61,458 bases of DNA. Source: Prorocentrum cordatum (lineage: Eukaryota > Sar > Dinophyceae > Prorocentrales > Prorocentraceae). Where the stretch lies: positions 224,398 through 285,855 of the forward strand of contig CAUYUJ010016298.1 of the NCBI GenBank assembly GCA_963575745.1, in the 5' to 3' direction. Numbering within the stretch: position 1 is the stretch's first letter; each line of letters starts with the position of its first letter. Position numbers and translations under genes: made by a program. The notes under the pieces were generated by a model. It worked only from the letters and a program-made list of their open reading frames with translations. It did not search any database and was not told the origin of the DNA. This document shows positions 20,716 through 32,390 of the stretch, in pieces.

Positions 20716-22700
20716 GGACGATGAGGGAACCGCGCAAACGGTGGGCGAGGAGTGCAGAGATGAGGAGAAAAATAACTCTGAGGAGATTGGCCAGAAAAGG
20801 AAGAGGCATGCGAATGGGACGTGCTACTTCTCATCTTGTCCTATACCTCGCGGCACTTCATCATCTTGGGGAGTGGGCTTCGCCAGAAACAGGTGTTCGG
20901 TCATGCAGTGGGTAGTTCGACTGACATCACAACTTGCTCTTTAGGTTTTTTGTGCTGGGATCATGCCGAAACAACCTTTAGTGTCTCAGGTATGTACTTG
21001 GCAATGCAGACGGTCGACATCATGTCTTGCACGGCGGAATACCAAATCTGGATTGCCCCAATGCCTTTGGATTTCTGGGTCGAAAACATGATTTATTCGG
21101 ATGATCCGCACCTTCGCATTGTCAAAGCCAATAGGGTTCTCGAGTGCGCTTGTTCTCGGAACGCAAAACCACTGTGTTAAATGTAAGCAACATCTAACTG
21201 TCAAAACTACTCTAACATAAGTCTGGGATTATGCTCGATGTCCCTGCTGGATTGCCAGCAACGCATGCTGCTTGTACAGGATGTGCTGCCGTATTGCTAT
21301 CAGTCTGCCGACTGGGCGAACAGACTCCAAATGACTACACAACTCGTCTACCATTTGCGATTGCCCCTTCAACCTCAGCCGCAACTCTCCTCCCTCCTCC
21401 TGCTTATCGGAAACATCCTGCTACTATTCCTGGTCAGATTCCTCCGCCTCCGACTCGACATTCTCAGGCGCTTGTGTGTGCGAACAATGCGACTTCCATG
21501 GCGGGCCGATGTTCAAGTGTCTCTGGTTTTGGTTGAAGGAAGCACGGGCTATTCTCAATGTACCCGGCGGTCAGATTCCAAACGCAAGGAATACCACGAT
21601 GATTGAAGCACTTCGCATCTCCAACAGGATTGGATTGCAAGAAGTGTTGGGCGGTCGGCGAAAAAAACGAGAGTGAACATACCATATACACACGCGATGA
21701 TATTCACATGCGATTATACGCCGAAACAACAAAACATTCATTCATGATCCGTCGATTCCACGTGTACTTCCCGTCGCGCACTATGCTGTTTGGCTGGACA
21801 CCACCATGAAGATGTCACATCAAAGTTCCACTGTGCACTAACCATTATATTCTAAAAACATATGGAAGTCTTCGACATTGCGCAATGCGCCTCAATTGCC
21901 AAATGAGCGCATCACGACGGGTCTAAACTAGCACTATGACTTGACGCCCATGCTCGCCCATCCGCGCACAAGTATTCGCACTCACATGTTTGTTCGCAGT
22001 TCTCTCGCACAAAAACATGTTTTTTTATCGTAAGCCCGATCCAAATATTATTACCCCCAAGAATGAAGTTCCGACCTTCTCATACTATCATGTTCGCCAT
22101 TGCCCTTTCTACCACTACTGCTGCCCGCATCGCTCGTGAAACGATTGGTCCCCACTCCGGCAAGATTTACGGTCCCACTCGAGAAATGACTCGCTGTTAC
22201 TACACACTAGTTCTGCAATTGTTCTCGCCCCGGTACGGGCCCAAACTGGCTTTCCTCACTAGACCACTCAAAAGGCAATGCAGACTCAATGCTTGTATGG
22301 TCACCATCACCGTGTCTTGGCGAACACGACATTAAGCTTGGCAAGTAGGTGTTCAAATATGGGCTTCTTCTTGGACGCATCACATGTATGCTAACCGCCA
22401 AATCATATGAAACAGAGGAGCGCGCGAATTCGTGGCATCCACACTATACAACGTGTGCGTCGGAAGTTGGGCCATTTTGTTCCATGGGTGCGTTTTCTGT
22501 GTTTCGCCGCCAAAACCGCCCAGGTCACAGACACGCCAAAGCCTTGTTCAAAATTGCGGCCCCCTCAGGGGAAGCGATCGTTTTCTTTCGCTCGGTCATT
22601 ACCATGGGTTTGCTCGAACGACCGAGCGACAACTATTAATATCACAACTCCGAATAACTGCATAGAGCATATTCTATAAATCCCCCTAAAGTTTAAAACT
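20716..22700. other. Unique, AT-richer region upstream of psbU copy 3; no gene seen
   Basis: Composition drops to near-balanced GC with frequent stops in all frames. The longest frames are about 120 codons with no recognisable domain. If the psbU array is transcribed from one upstream promoter, it would lie here, but I see no motif I can defend. Confidence 0.5.
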
Positions 22701-22749
22701 AAATGAATGACGACTTGGGGCCTCAACGAATAGTGAAAATAATCAGTTA

Positions 22750-22925
22750 TCTGCGGCACCCACCGCACGACAACGACGATGACGAGTACGCATACGATTA
22801 CGATTACGACCACGATACGACTACGGCTACGACTACGACGAAGACGAGCAAGAAGAGGACGACAAGGAGGGGGAGGAGGAGCAGGACGAGGAGGAGGAAG
22901 GGGGAGGAGGAGGAAGAGGAAGGCA
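22750..22925. repeat. Degenerate (TACGA)/(GAC) then GGA-rich tract
   Basis: GACGATGACGAGTACGCATA and ACGATTACGATTACGACC-like hexanucleotides pass into AGGAGGAGG-rich purine sequence. Confidence 0.75.
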
Positions 22926-23490
22926 CTAAGAAATGGGGTCTGGGATAGTCGGATGTTGTTTTGCTCGGACGAGCGAAAACTGTAACGGTTCAAACGAAAG
23001 TCGTGCGGGCACGATAGGACGCATCCTATGAGGCCCCCGAACCGAAAAGGCGGCGGAAAAGGAAGAATTTGGAGAGCAAGCGAGGGCACCATAAGCTGAG
23101 CTACAGCTCGAGCCCTGTGCTCAAACAGGCATGCACGTGCCTCGTCGGTTCACGCCCGCAAACCAGGCATGAACCCACGAGACAAAAGCCAGCTAGGACA
23201 GGGAACGTTCTACTGACTACGTCCCGCACAGAAATTACACAAGGACGTACCCAACCCTTTGCACACATGAGGCGATTATACATCGGACCACTCACTACAA
23301 AAGCGAGCACTTAAGGAACCGCCGCGCGCTGGAACGACGCCCCGAAGAACGTCGGGCTAGAGTCACATGTTCACATATGCGGCGTCGCTCTTAGGAGTCA
23401 GACCGTTGGCAGGAAGGCGGCCACGAGGGAGTGAGAAACACAGTAAGGAGAGACGATTGGAGACATAGTTCATTCTTGCGAGCAACGCCG
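22926..23490. other. No gene seen
   Basis: Mixed-composition sequence between the purine tract and the 103-bp minisatellite. No recognisable coding region. Confidence 0.4.
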
Positions 23491-24770
23491 GTGGACCTAC
23501 CGACGTCGCAACCCAGCCCCCCACAGGACGGCGAGGTCTCGTGGTGATCTGCGTAAGACGGAAACCCGCCGGGGTTCCCAGGAGCGCGGGAAAGTGGCGA
23601 CAGGCTCGCAGGTCGCAGCCCCCCAGCGGACAGCGAGGTCTCGTAGTGATCTGCGCAAAACGCACCCCCGCTGCTGTGCCTCCCAGAAGCCCACGAAAGT
23701 GGCGACAGTTTCGCTGATCGCAGCGATGGACGGCGAGGTCTCGTGGTGGTCTGCCTAAGGTGCACCTCCGCCGACCCCACCATGGACGGCGAGGTCTCGT
23801 GGTGATTTGCGTCAGACGAACCTGGGGCTCCCAGGAGTCGACGAAACTGGCGACAGTTTCGCAGATCGCATCCCCCCAGAGAACGGCGAGGTTTCACGGC
23901 GGTTTGCGTAAAACGCACCTCCGCCGGGCCTCCCAGGTGACCACGGAAATGGCGACAGTTTCGCAGGTCGCCGCCACCCAGGGAACGACGAGCTCTCATG
24001 GTAATCTGCGTAAGACGCACCTCCCCTGGGTCTCCCAGAAGCCCACGACAGCGGCGACACTCTCGCAGATCGCAGCCCCACAGGGAACGGCAACTTCCCC
24101 ACGGTGATTGCGCAAGGCGCACCTCCGCTTGGGCCCCAAAAAAGCCCACGAAAGTGGCGCCAGTTTCGCAGATCGCAGCCCCCCAGGGAACGGCGAGGTT
24201 TCCCGGTGATCTGCGTATGATGCACCTCCCCTGGGCCTCACAAGATCTCACGAAAACGGCGACCGTTTCGCAGATCGCAACCCCCAAGGGACGACAAGGA
24301 CCAATGGTGATCCGCGTAAGGCGCACCTCCGCTGGGCATCCCAGAAGCCCGCGATACTGCCGACAGTTTCGCAGGTCGCACCGCCCGCCCAGGGAACGGC
24401 GAGGTCCCGCGGTGATCTGCGTAAGATACACCTCCCCTGGGCCTCCCAGCAGCTCACGAAGGCGGCGACAGCTGCCCGCCAAAGAACGACGAGGCCCCAT
24501 AGTGATCTGCGTAAGGCGCACCTCCGCCGGGCATCCCAGAAACCCGCGAAAGTGGAGACAGCTTCGCAGGTCGCAGCCCGCCCCAGGGACGCCGAGGTCT
24601 CGCGGTGATCTGCGAAAGACGCACCCCCGCCGCCTGGCGCCCCAGGAACCCACGAAAGTGGCGACAGTTTCGCAGATCGCAGCCCCTCGGGAGACGGCGA
24701 GGTCTCATGGTGATCTGAACAAGAAGCACCTCAGCTGGGCCTCCCAGGAGCCCGCGAAAGTGCGCGTATA
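23490..24770. repeat. ~103-bp tandem minisatellite, about 12-13 copies
   Basis: Landmarks GTGATCTGCGTAAGACGCAC and TTTCGCAGATCGCAGCCCCC recur about every 100-110 bp (GATCTGCG-like sites near 23542, 23657, 23903, 24001, 24207, 24307, 24413, 24501, 24607 and 24712), with shorter units near 23720-23800. The minus strand is open through much of it and gives a repetitive GCDLRNCRHFRG-like product. No domain; I treat it as non-coding. Confidence 0.85.
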
Positions 24771-24960
24771 GGGATACGACCGAGAGGTCGATCCTATACC
24801 TGAGTCCGTAGGTACAGGCGAAGGAGGAAGAGGTTAGCTACTCCTTTTCCAAGGCGCTGCGCGGAGAACAGCGCGGTATGTATACCATGGCATGCCAATA
24901 CCTGAGCCGACACGTTAGCAGAATATGTCGGTATTATAACGGTGGAATATGAGCGGACTT

Positions 24961-25227
<267 letters not shown>

Positions 25228-26213
25228 CGTCCCGAGTCCGCCAGCTCCACGATGGCCTCGGACCCACAGGAGACAACGGCAGGGCTCGGGAACAGAGGTG
25301 CGAGGCCCACTCAATGCACCGTCATACCCACCGCACCTCCACATGAGGTCGCATCGGCTAGGAAGGACAGAAAGAGGCCATCCCCAACACGCATGGGGCC
25401 GAGGGGAGTCTACCCGCCATCAGCGGGCCCAGGGCGCGCCCCCCAAAAAAACTTCGGCGCGCCTGGACGACCCCCCGTCACCACGGGCGACGAGGCTGGA
25501 AGATCAAGGGAAAGCATACCAAATGGAGAAAACTACTGCATCCTTCGATGCAGGCGTCTCCACCTGCGCACAGTAAATGTGCGCGACCTGCTGTAAATCA
25601 AAATACGATGGATCAGAAATGCGACGGCAACTCGATCAAGGCAAGAAAAAACTCTCACTCACGGGGCACGCCAGGCCCAGAACTCTTCCCGGGGCTCTCC
25701 AGGCCCAAATCCAAATCCACACGATACGACGATCAAAGTTGTAATGACAACGGAACAACTAGGTAGCGTGGCATGCATAGTGCAAGGCGCCCCAGGCCTC
25801 CAGTGGGATAATGCTATGCATAGGTCGCACTCAGACGCCTTCCCATGAAAGAAAGTCTACGGGCACATTAGGTAAGATCGTTGACGGGCGGCCTGCTGGG
25901 GTGCGTTTATGCCCTAGTACAAATTTGTCGTACATGAGATACGTTCGATAAGATAGGATGTTTGGTAAAACTGATGTATCTCCCCGTTTCCAGAACTGGC
26001 GCGGGCTTCCACTTGCGGCCCCCTTGCTCCTGCCCTTGCCTCCTTGCTTGCCCTTTCCCGCTTCTTCCCCTCTCTCCGCCGCTTGGCGGCTCAAGCCTTT
26101 TCAAAGGCCAAGCTGGGGGTCGGCCTCAGTTGGCCTAAGGCCGGGCCCTGGGACCTGGGCCAGAAGACTTTCGGAACCTGGGGCCAGGCCCGAAAGAGGG
26201 CGCCCGCGGCCGC
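25228..26213. other. 5' flank of the retroelement; no gene seen
   Basis: Mixed sequence with no recognisable coding region. The last 200 bp (about 26000-26213) are CT-rich and contain GGCGGCTCAAGCC at about 26085. No long terminal repeat matching the 3' side of the element was found by eye. Confidence 0.4.
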
Positions 26214-29200
26214 ATGGAGCCGCGTCTGGCGCCGCGCGGCTGGGGGGCGGCGGCACCGCTGCCCGCGGGCGCGCAGCTGCGCAGCGGCGGGGGGCACGGG
26301 CGCCGAGCGGCGCCGGCTCACGCCAGCTGCGGAGCACCCGAGGGCGGGGGGGCAGCCGCCGCGGCGCGGCCGCCGCCCACCACCGCCGAGCTGGCGGCCA
26401 GGCGCGTGCCCGCGCCGGCGCCAGCTCGATGCCAGGCGAGGGCGGCAGAGCGCGCGCGCGCGCCGGGGCCCGCCTGGAGGATCTGCCCCGGGGCCTCGGC
26501 GCCGCCGCCAGCCGGCGGGCGCCGCGGCCGCGCTGCAGCCCTGCTGATGATCCTCGTGGGGACGTTGGAGACCGCAGACGCCGGGTCCAGGCTCTGGCGG
26601 ACGGCTCCCGACTACGAGGCCGAGTACACGTACCCGACGTACTACGACGACGCGTCGGACGTGGACATGAAGCCGTTCTGGCTCGACGGCACCGTGGCCC
26701 CTTCCTTGCACGAGGACGCGCTGCCGATCAGGACGCACCCCGCGAGCGAGCATCCTGCTCCCGCTGGAGGTGCTGGAGGAGGTCCGCCGCGCGAGCGCTT
26801 CGCGCCGCCGGCCGACCCGCCTCCCCAGGACCCGACGCACACACCCCCCGACTCCTCCGACTCGGACCCGTCGTCCTGGATCAGGGGTTGGGGTCTCTTC
26901 GGCATCAGTTGGAGGGACATCGGCAACCGCACACACTGGTTCGCCGAGGGGATGGGCGGGGGCACTTTCAGGGCTGTCGGGAGCTCCAGGTCCGCCTTTT
27001 CGACCCGTGAGGCAAGAGGTTGGCTGAGCTCAGACGGCGGCTGGGTGCTGTACATGGCCGACCAGGTGGGCCTCTACCTGTTCGGCTCCGCGTGGCCGCT
27101 GGTCGCCGGGCTCGTGGCGGTCCTCTCCGGCACTGGCGTGATCGCGCTCCTGGCCCACAGCCTGAGGACGCTCTTTGCTCCCTGCAACTGGGCGGCTTGG
27201 ACGTGCGGTCTGGTGTTGGCGTGCTGCCCCTGCCCGAGGCGCAAGACGCCTGGCGAGGCCAAGCTTGACAAGCTGGTCCCGCCGGCGGCCCCGCCCCTCA
27301 CCGACGTGGTATGGCACGGCCCAGCCGTGGGTGCCGACCCGACCACTGATTGGTACCGCAAGAGCATCAAGGAGGGCAGGGGCTCCAAGCGTGGCCAGAA
27401 CGACCTCCTGATCAGGGTCGACTACCGGGTCGCGCGGCTCAAGCTCAACATGAAGTCCCCGGAGCGCATCAACCGCCAAGGACTGTGGGTCGAGTACGAC
27501 TCCGTGAAGGGCGCGAGCGACAAGGGCTTCCGGCGCGAGCTCGAGCAGCGCGACCCGCGCTGGCTTCACCTGTGCCGCTCCGCCAACTGCACTGAGTGCA
27601 AGGGGCGCGAGAACGAGCTGCACTGCAAGGAGTACGCCGCCCTCGACAACGAAGCCATCGTGGACCTCGGCGACTACTACACACCATGCAGGATCTTCGT
27701 CTGGCTCTGGCGGTGGTTGGGCCTGACCTACAAGCTGCTGCTGTACGTTATCTCATGGCTTTCGTGCTGCGGGGCGTGCATCTGCCGCCGGCGACGCCGC
27801 CGTCGCAAGACTGGCGATGCGGAGCCTGGTGTGCAGGGGTCCGTGGCGAGGCTGCTCGACCAGGAATCCGAGTCCGAGGTGGACGTCGAGGACAACCCTT
27901 GCGAAGCGGTGAAGGTGGGGCTCATGATCCAAGGCAAGATGCGCCCACTGGCGCCCGAAGGCTGTCGCGACGCCGCTCGCGGGGAGCCGACCGTGCTGTT
28001 GGTGGAGGGCGGCCGAGCCTCAGACCTCAAGCCCCCCAGCGAGGGGAATGCGACGGCTTGCCTATGCGAGCACCACAAGCAGATCTACAAGGTCTTGCGC
28101 TATAGCGAGAAGTGTTCTCAGGTGACGTGCTTCCGCGAGGCGGTGGGCATGGCCTCAGGGGTTCCGCTCTGCCTGCACCACCTCGGCGGTGACGCTGCCA
28201 AAGCGATCAACGACACTCCCACAGGTGGCGGGTTCCTCGCAGGTTTGCGGCGTCGGACCTGGAGGAGCCCTGCCCCGCGGAGCCGCACACCCGAGCGTGC
28301 CACTGCCGCTCCAACCCGGAGCCGCACTCCAGAGCGCTCCACCCTGGCGGCCCCTGCCCCGGAGGCACCCACCAGCCCAGGCGATCCTGTCCCCGCGCCT
28401 GCGGGGCCACCGAGCGTGCGGTTTGAGGCGCCGCCGGCCCCAGAGTTTCCCAAGCCGCCCACGCCGCCGCCCATGCCGCTCGGGCAGTATTTCATCGTTC
28501 GGGCGAGGGTGCAATGGCCAGAAGGGGCGCAGTGGATGATTTTCAGGGGAAGGGCAGCCGACGCCGCCGCGGCCAGCGCGGTCGCCGAGTTCCTTGACGG
28601 CGCGATGGCCCTCGAGGTACAGGATCCGACAGGCACCGTCATCCGCTTTCTGGTGAAGCCTGACGGAGTCATCCGTGCCCCTGCTCCGGGGCCCTCGGGG
28701 CGCCTGCCCGCAGGGTTCATCGAGGAGACGCTCCACCACGCGCCCTTGGGTTGCGAGGAGCTCGGCATCAGCGTCTTGGCGACCAACATACCCGAGAAGG
28801 TCTGGCACAAGTTGGCCGCGTGGCACGGGCTCCCCGTGGGCGGCCGCGCCGGGCCACTCAGCGGGGCCCGCTGGCAGCTGCTCCGTGAGAAGGTGGCCAG
28901 CCTAGTCCGGTGGCACCCTGAAGGGGGCGTGGCACCCAGCCCGAGCTTCGAGGCGACAGCTACCGATGCCGACGCCAAGTTGCGCAGCCACTGGCAACGG
29001 CTGGACCGCAGCAGCTCGCCCAAGCCGCCAGCTGGGTCTGCCCGGCGAGGTTCACGTTCCCCGTCAGCCGAGGGCGGGCGCGCAGCTAGCTCCGAGGCAC
29101 CCGCCTCGGGAGAGAGCCATCAGGAGGACGACGGCGGGGACATGATGACATGCTACTTGGAGGAAAAGGCCCGGGGATCGAGCGACGCAGCGGCGGTGCA

Positions 29201-29687
29201 GAGTGCGGCCGCCAGCTTCGGCGAGGAGGCCCACCAAGTGCTCGCCAGCCTCATCCGCTACGCACAGCACCTCAGGCAGCAGACGACCGAGCCTGAGGAG
29301 CTTGCACGGCTCGATGGGCACATCGGCAGCTGGGAGGCGCTGCAGCAGGTGCCTTCACGGCCTCAGACCCCGGAAGCAGCGCCGAGCAGCCTGCAGGGTC
29401 TGCTCAAGCTCCCGCCCGAGCGCCCCCGCTCGCAAGGGCCGCCGGCCACCCAGGCCGACAGCGCGCCCTTGATCGAGACGCGGCCGCCCCGCCCGCCAGC
29501 GGCGCCTGCACCAGCGCTCACACTTGGGCTACGGGATACCGACCCCCTGCCGGCCGCGGCTGGGCTCGCCCCTGTCGTTCGCCCACAGGCTCCAAACGTC
29601 GGGGCCCTATTCCGCTATGACCATCACATCAGCGACTTGGGTTTACCCCCAGGTCTGACTGCAGCCCCAGCACGCTATGCCGCGTGA
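26214..29687 (+). CDS. Retroelement ORF1: membrane-segment protein of unknown function
   Basis: Open for 1157 codons. The N-terminus is Ala/Arg/Gly-rich; an alternative start at 26547 begins MILVGTLETADAG. A hydrophobic region at residues about 276-343 (LYLFGSAWPLVAGLVAVLSG, then LVLACCPCPRRK) and another at about 487-530 (FVWLWRWLGLTYKLLLYVIS, followed by a Cys cluster and a run of Arg) look like membrane segments. Between them is a conserved-looking stretch, DVVWHGPA through NDLLIRVDYR. Cys/His pairs (CLCEHHKQ, LCLHHLGG) lie at about 620-660, and an SRTPER-containing Pro-rich segment at about 680-760. It ends at TGA 29685, but the same frame stays open and protein-like beyond, so the stop is probably a mutation. 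I remember similar proteins among dinoflagellate predictions; function unknown. Confidence 0.6.
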   Translation: MEPRLAPRGWGAAAPLPAGAQLRSGGGHGRRAAPAHASCGAPEGGGAAAAARPPPTTAELAARRVPAPAPARCQARAAERARAPGPAWRICPGASAPPPAGGRRGRAAALLMILVGTLETADAGSRLWRTAPDYEAEYTYPTYYDDASDVDMKPFWLDGTVAPSLHEDALPIRTHPASEHPAPAGGAGGGPPRERFAPPADPPPQDPTHTPPDSSDSDPSSWIRGWGLFGISWRDIGNRTHWFAEGMGGGTFRAVGSSRSAFSTREARGWLSSDGGWVLYMADQVGLYLFGSAWPLVAGLVAVLSGTGVIALLAHSLRTLFAPCNWAAWTCGLVLACCPCPRRKTPGEAKLDKLVPPAAPPLTDVVWHGPAVGADPTTDWYRKSIKEGRGSKRGQNDLLIRVDYRVARLKLNMKSPERINRQGLWVEYDSVKGASDKGFRRELEQRDPRWLHLCRSANCTECKGRENELHCKEYAALDNEAIVDLGDYYTPCRIFVWLWRWLGLTYKLLLYVISWLSCCGACICRRRRRRRKTGDAEPGVQGSVARLLDQESESEVDVEDNPCEAVKVGLMIQGKMRPLAPEGCRDAARGEPTVLLVEGGRASDLKPPSEGNATACLCEHHKQIYKVLRYSEKCSQVTCFREAVGMASGVPLCLHHLGGDAAKAINDTPTGGGFLAGLRRRTWRSPAPRSRTPERATAAPTRSRTPERSTLAAPAPEAPTSPGDPVPAPAGPPSVRFEAPPAPEFPKPPTPPPMPLGQYFIVRARVQWPEGAQWMIFRGRAADAAAASAVAEFLDGAMALEVQDPTGTVIRFLVKPDGVIRAPAPGPSGRLPAGFIEETLHHAPLGCEELGISVLATNIPEKVWHKLAAWHGLPVGGRAGPLSGARWQLLREKVASLVRWHPEGGVAPSPSFEATATDADAKLRSHWQRLDRSSSPKPPAGSARRGSRSPSAEGGRAASSEAPASGESHQEDDGGDMMTCYLEEKARGSSDAAAVQSAAASFGEEAHQVLASLIRYAQHLRQQTTEPEELARLDGHIGSWEALQQVPSRPQTPEAAPSSLQGLLKLPPERPRSQGPPATQADSAPLIETRPPRPPAAPAPALTLGLRDTDPLPAAAGLAPVVRPQAPNVGALFRYDHHISDLGLPPGLTAAPARYAA

Positions 29688-30305
29688 GCCCCAGAGGAAG
29701 GCAGAGGAAGCGACCCGTTCGGCCTCATGCAGCCCGGAGCACACTTGGATGCGAACACCGCACGGATGCTGCACGCCCTGGAAGGGGTCGCTAGCGCCCG
29801 CCAGGGCGACAAGGCGGCCCAGCGCGGGACGGTGGCGGCATTGGGAAGAGCGGAGGAGTTGGACGTCTACTTGGCGCGCGGGCGCGGCCAGCTGACGGTG
29901 GAGGTCTGCGACGAGGTCCTTGGGCGCGAGCTGTTCTATGCTCTGCGCCGGACCTGCGAGCAGAACAAAGCCCTGATGCTCGCGGTCGAAGCGCCCACGA
30001 CGGTGTCCAATCGGATCGCGATGGCCTGCGCCTCGCTCAGCTTCGGCGGCAGCAGCCTGGACAACCTGGCTCCGTGGTCGGCCTCAGCGGCGGACTTCCC
30101 GACATGCAAGACGGTCGCGTTCGACAAGTACAGCGCGCCACACGACACCAAGCTGGAACCCAGGCCCAGGGCACCAGTGGTCTTTGACCAGTGGAAGCGA
30201 CAGGCCCAGAACATGACCAAGTTCTTCGGGCTCGTCTTCGGCCGGGAGCACGTCAAAGAACGTCTGGACTGCCTGGAGATCCTTGCGCGGGAGTGCGAGA
30301 GAAGG
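29688..30305 (+). pseudogene. Continuation of retroelement ORF1 beyond TGA
   Basis: In frame with ORF1 after the stop: DPFGLMQPGAHLDANTARML, then VAALGRAEELDVYLARGRGQ and WKRQAQNMTKFFGLVFGREH. Protein-like composition ends at LARECER near 30300, where the plausible reading moves to another frame (EKDDHAFPPNFVYELWEELW). This may be the capsid-like or linker portion; no domain recognised. Confidence 0.55.
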
Positions 30306-32390
30306 ACGACCACGCCTTCCCGCCCAATTTCGTATACGAGCTATGGGAGGAGCTGTGGTCGACCTGGTGTGAGCGCCTCCGAGAGAAGAAGCGGGGCCTC
30401 CTGCGCGTGCTGCAGACGGACAACCCACGGAAGGAGGGCCTCAAGATGGTGGCCTTCGCTCCCAAGGCGGACGGCCGTCCGGCGTTCGTCTTCCCCAACG
30501 TCTTTGACCTAGAGTCCCCCACGGGCTACTACCAGGAGGTCGTGCGCCCTCGCCAGCAGCGCTACCTGCAGACCGTCCTCAACGACTCGATGCACGGGGT
30601 GTGCGGCGTACCAGGCAAGGCAGGAGAGGTCGGAGGAAAAAGGGACGAGCCGGATGTTGAGCTGCAAGATCAGCGGGCAGGAGCAGCGCTCAAGAGGAAG
30701 CCCAAGGCCAAGGCCCAGCCGAAGGCCACCTCAGCGCGCGCCGCCTACCCCGCTGGCAAGCGGCTGAACACCCAGGAGATCGAGCTCTCCGACCGGCACG
30801 CGCCCTGCGACAAGCAGGGCAAACCGCTCTGCTGGGACAACTCGACCTGGATCGGCTGCAAGAAGGGCACTCAAGGGTGCTCGCATTCACACGAGCTCAT
30901 CAAGGGCCTGAAGGATGTGCACTGGACCGTGCAGTGCCAGCTGCTCAGGCGAGGCGGGCTCCGCAACGCCGCCAAGATCGATCCGGCTTCGGTCAACGGG
31001 AGGATCGCGCAGCTGCGGGCCCAAGCCAAGACGGAAGCGGACAGCAAGCGGGCAGCAGGCGCAGGGGCGACGGAGAACCAGCCGACCAAGACGGGCTGGG
31101 CGCCACCCGACGAGCACGCCGAGGTTCAATGCACCGAGCTGGAGTCCGAGCTCCGCGAGGCTGCCCAGGGACCCGACGCCACCTGGCTGGAGGACCCGCG
31201 CGCCGACAGCCCCGCCCTGACTGGGACTAGCATCTGCACAGACGCGGGGGCCTTGGCCCAGCAGAAGCTGCTCGCGGCTGTCCAGGAGAGCGGAGTGCTC
31301 GACCCCGTGAGCCACGCCAGTGACTACCTACGGTCACATGTCTTGGCCCGCCTTGCCTGCGCTCGTGGGCGCGGTGAAGAGCTCTCAGTCGAGCAGGTAC
31401 TCCTTGAGGCAACGCGCCACGGGGGCCCCACCTTGGCTGCCGAGGCTAGCGAGCTCCTGGACCGCATCGGGGCGAAAGCCGGCAACCTGGGGGCCGACCC
31501 GGACGTCATCATCACCCCAGTGCGGTGGAACGCGGAGAAGTCGGTGGGCCAAGGCTCCGTCACCGTGCAGGGCCAGACTTGGCATTACCTCGACTACCAG
31601 GACCAGCTGCCTCTCGACGAGTGCATCGCGAAGCGTCTGCATGTGCCCACCGGAGTTTCGGAGGAACGCCAATGTCTCCCGCTCCATCTGGCGGCAGCCA
31701 AGCTTTGGGTGCAGCTCGAGGCACCACCTGACGCCCAGCAGGTCAAGGACCTGGCCCTCGAGATCCGCAGGGACCTCCTGGAGAAGGCGACCGACGCTGC
31801 TGCAGGCCTCGCTGACGCCCCACCCTGGATATCTCCCAGGGAGGCTGAGGTCCGGACGCACATTCATGACGCGGTGCACCGCGACCACGACAAGGATTTC
31901 AGGTGTGTCGCCCTTTTCCCGTGCGAGGCGAAGGACGAAGTGGTGCTCCGAGTCTGGCGGGCAGATCACTGGGGTCATTTGGATATCGACACAGTCCTTC
32001 CAGCGGGAGAACCCAAGCAGGAGTGCCACGTGATCATCCACCGCGGGCACATGCGTGTCCTCCACCCTCCGTCCGGCGCCGAGGGCCGACGGGTGGCCGA
32101 CGAGCTGATTCGCACCTGGGCCACGAGCGGGAAGGACCTCAAGGAGCTCCCCACCATGGGCTGGGAGACGTACCTCGCTTCCGAGGAGGAGGGCAGCCCG
32201 ACGGCGTCCAACAAACCCTCGCCGTGCCAACACTGCAAGGCACTTGCAGCACAGCAGCAGCAACGTGGGAGAGCCGCCGGCGGCGCGCCCGCCGTGGTCA
32301 AGCTCCCCACCGAGGTGGTCTGCCCAGATTTTAGGATCTGTCACCTTTGCGCTCTCGACCCGCCTTCGCATGGGGGCTCAGGACGCGGGA
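30306..32390 (+). pseudogene. Retroelement CCCH zinc-finger region
   Basis: Open frame (30191-32428) in a different phase from ORF1. It starts with FVYELWEELWSTWCERLREK. A CCCH-type finger at about 30829-30893 has the spacing C-x8-C-x6-C-x3-H (CWDNSTWIGC, KKGTQGC, SHSH), fitting nucleic-acid binding by a Gag-like protein. Downstream is a long soluble region (VIITPVRWNAEKSVGQGSVT to about 32200) and a Cys pair CQHCKAL. Near 32340-32390 the sensible reading changes phase again to RETFAGTGRW. It is treated as one broken polyprotein with its neighbours. Confidence 0.6.

Noticed and set aside
26214-29687. Viral envelope or cellular membrane protein as the identity of retroelement ORF1
   Set aside because: Hydrophobic segments alone do not support it. 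Context and continuation past the TGA tie it to the retroelement.
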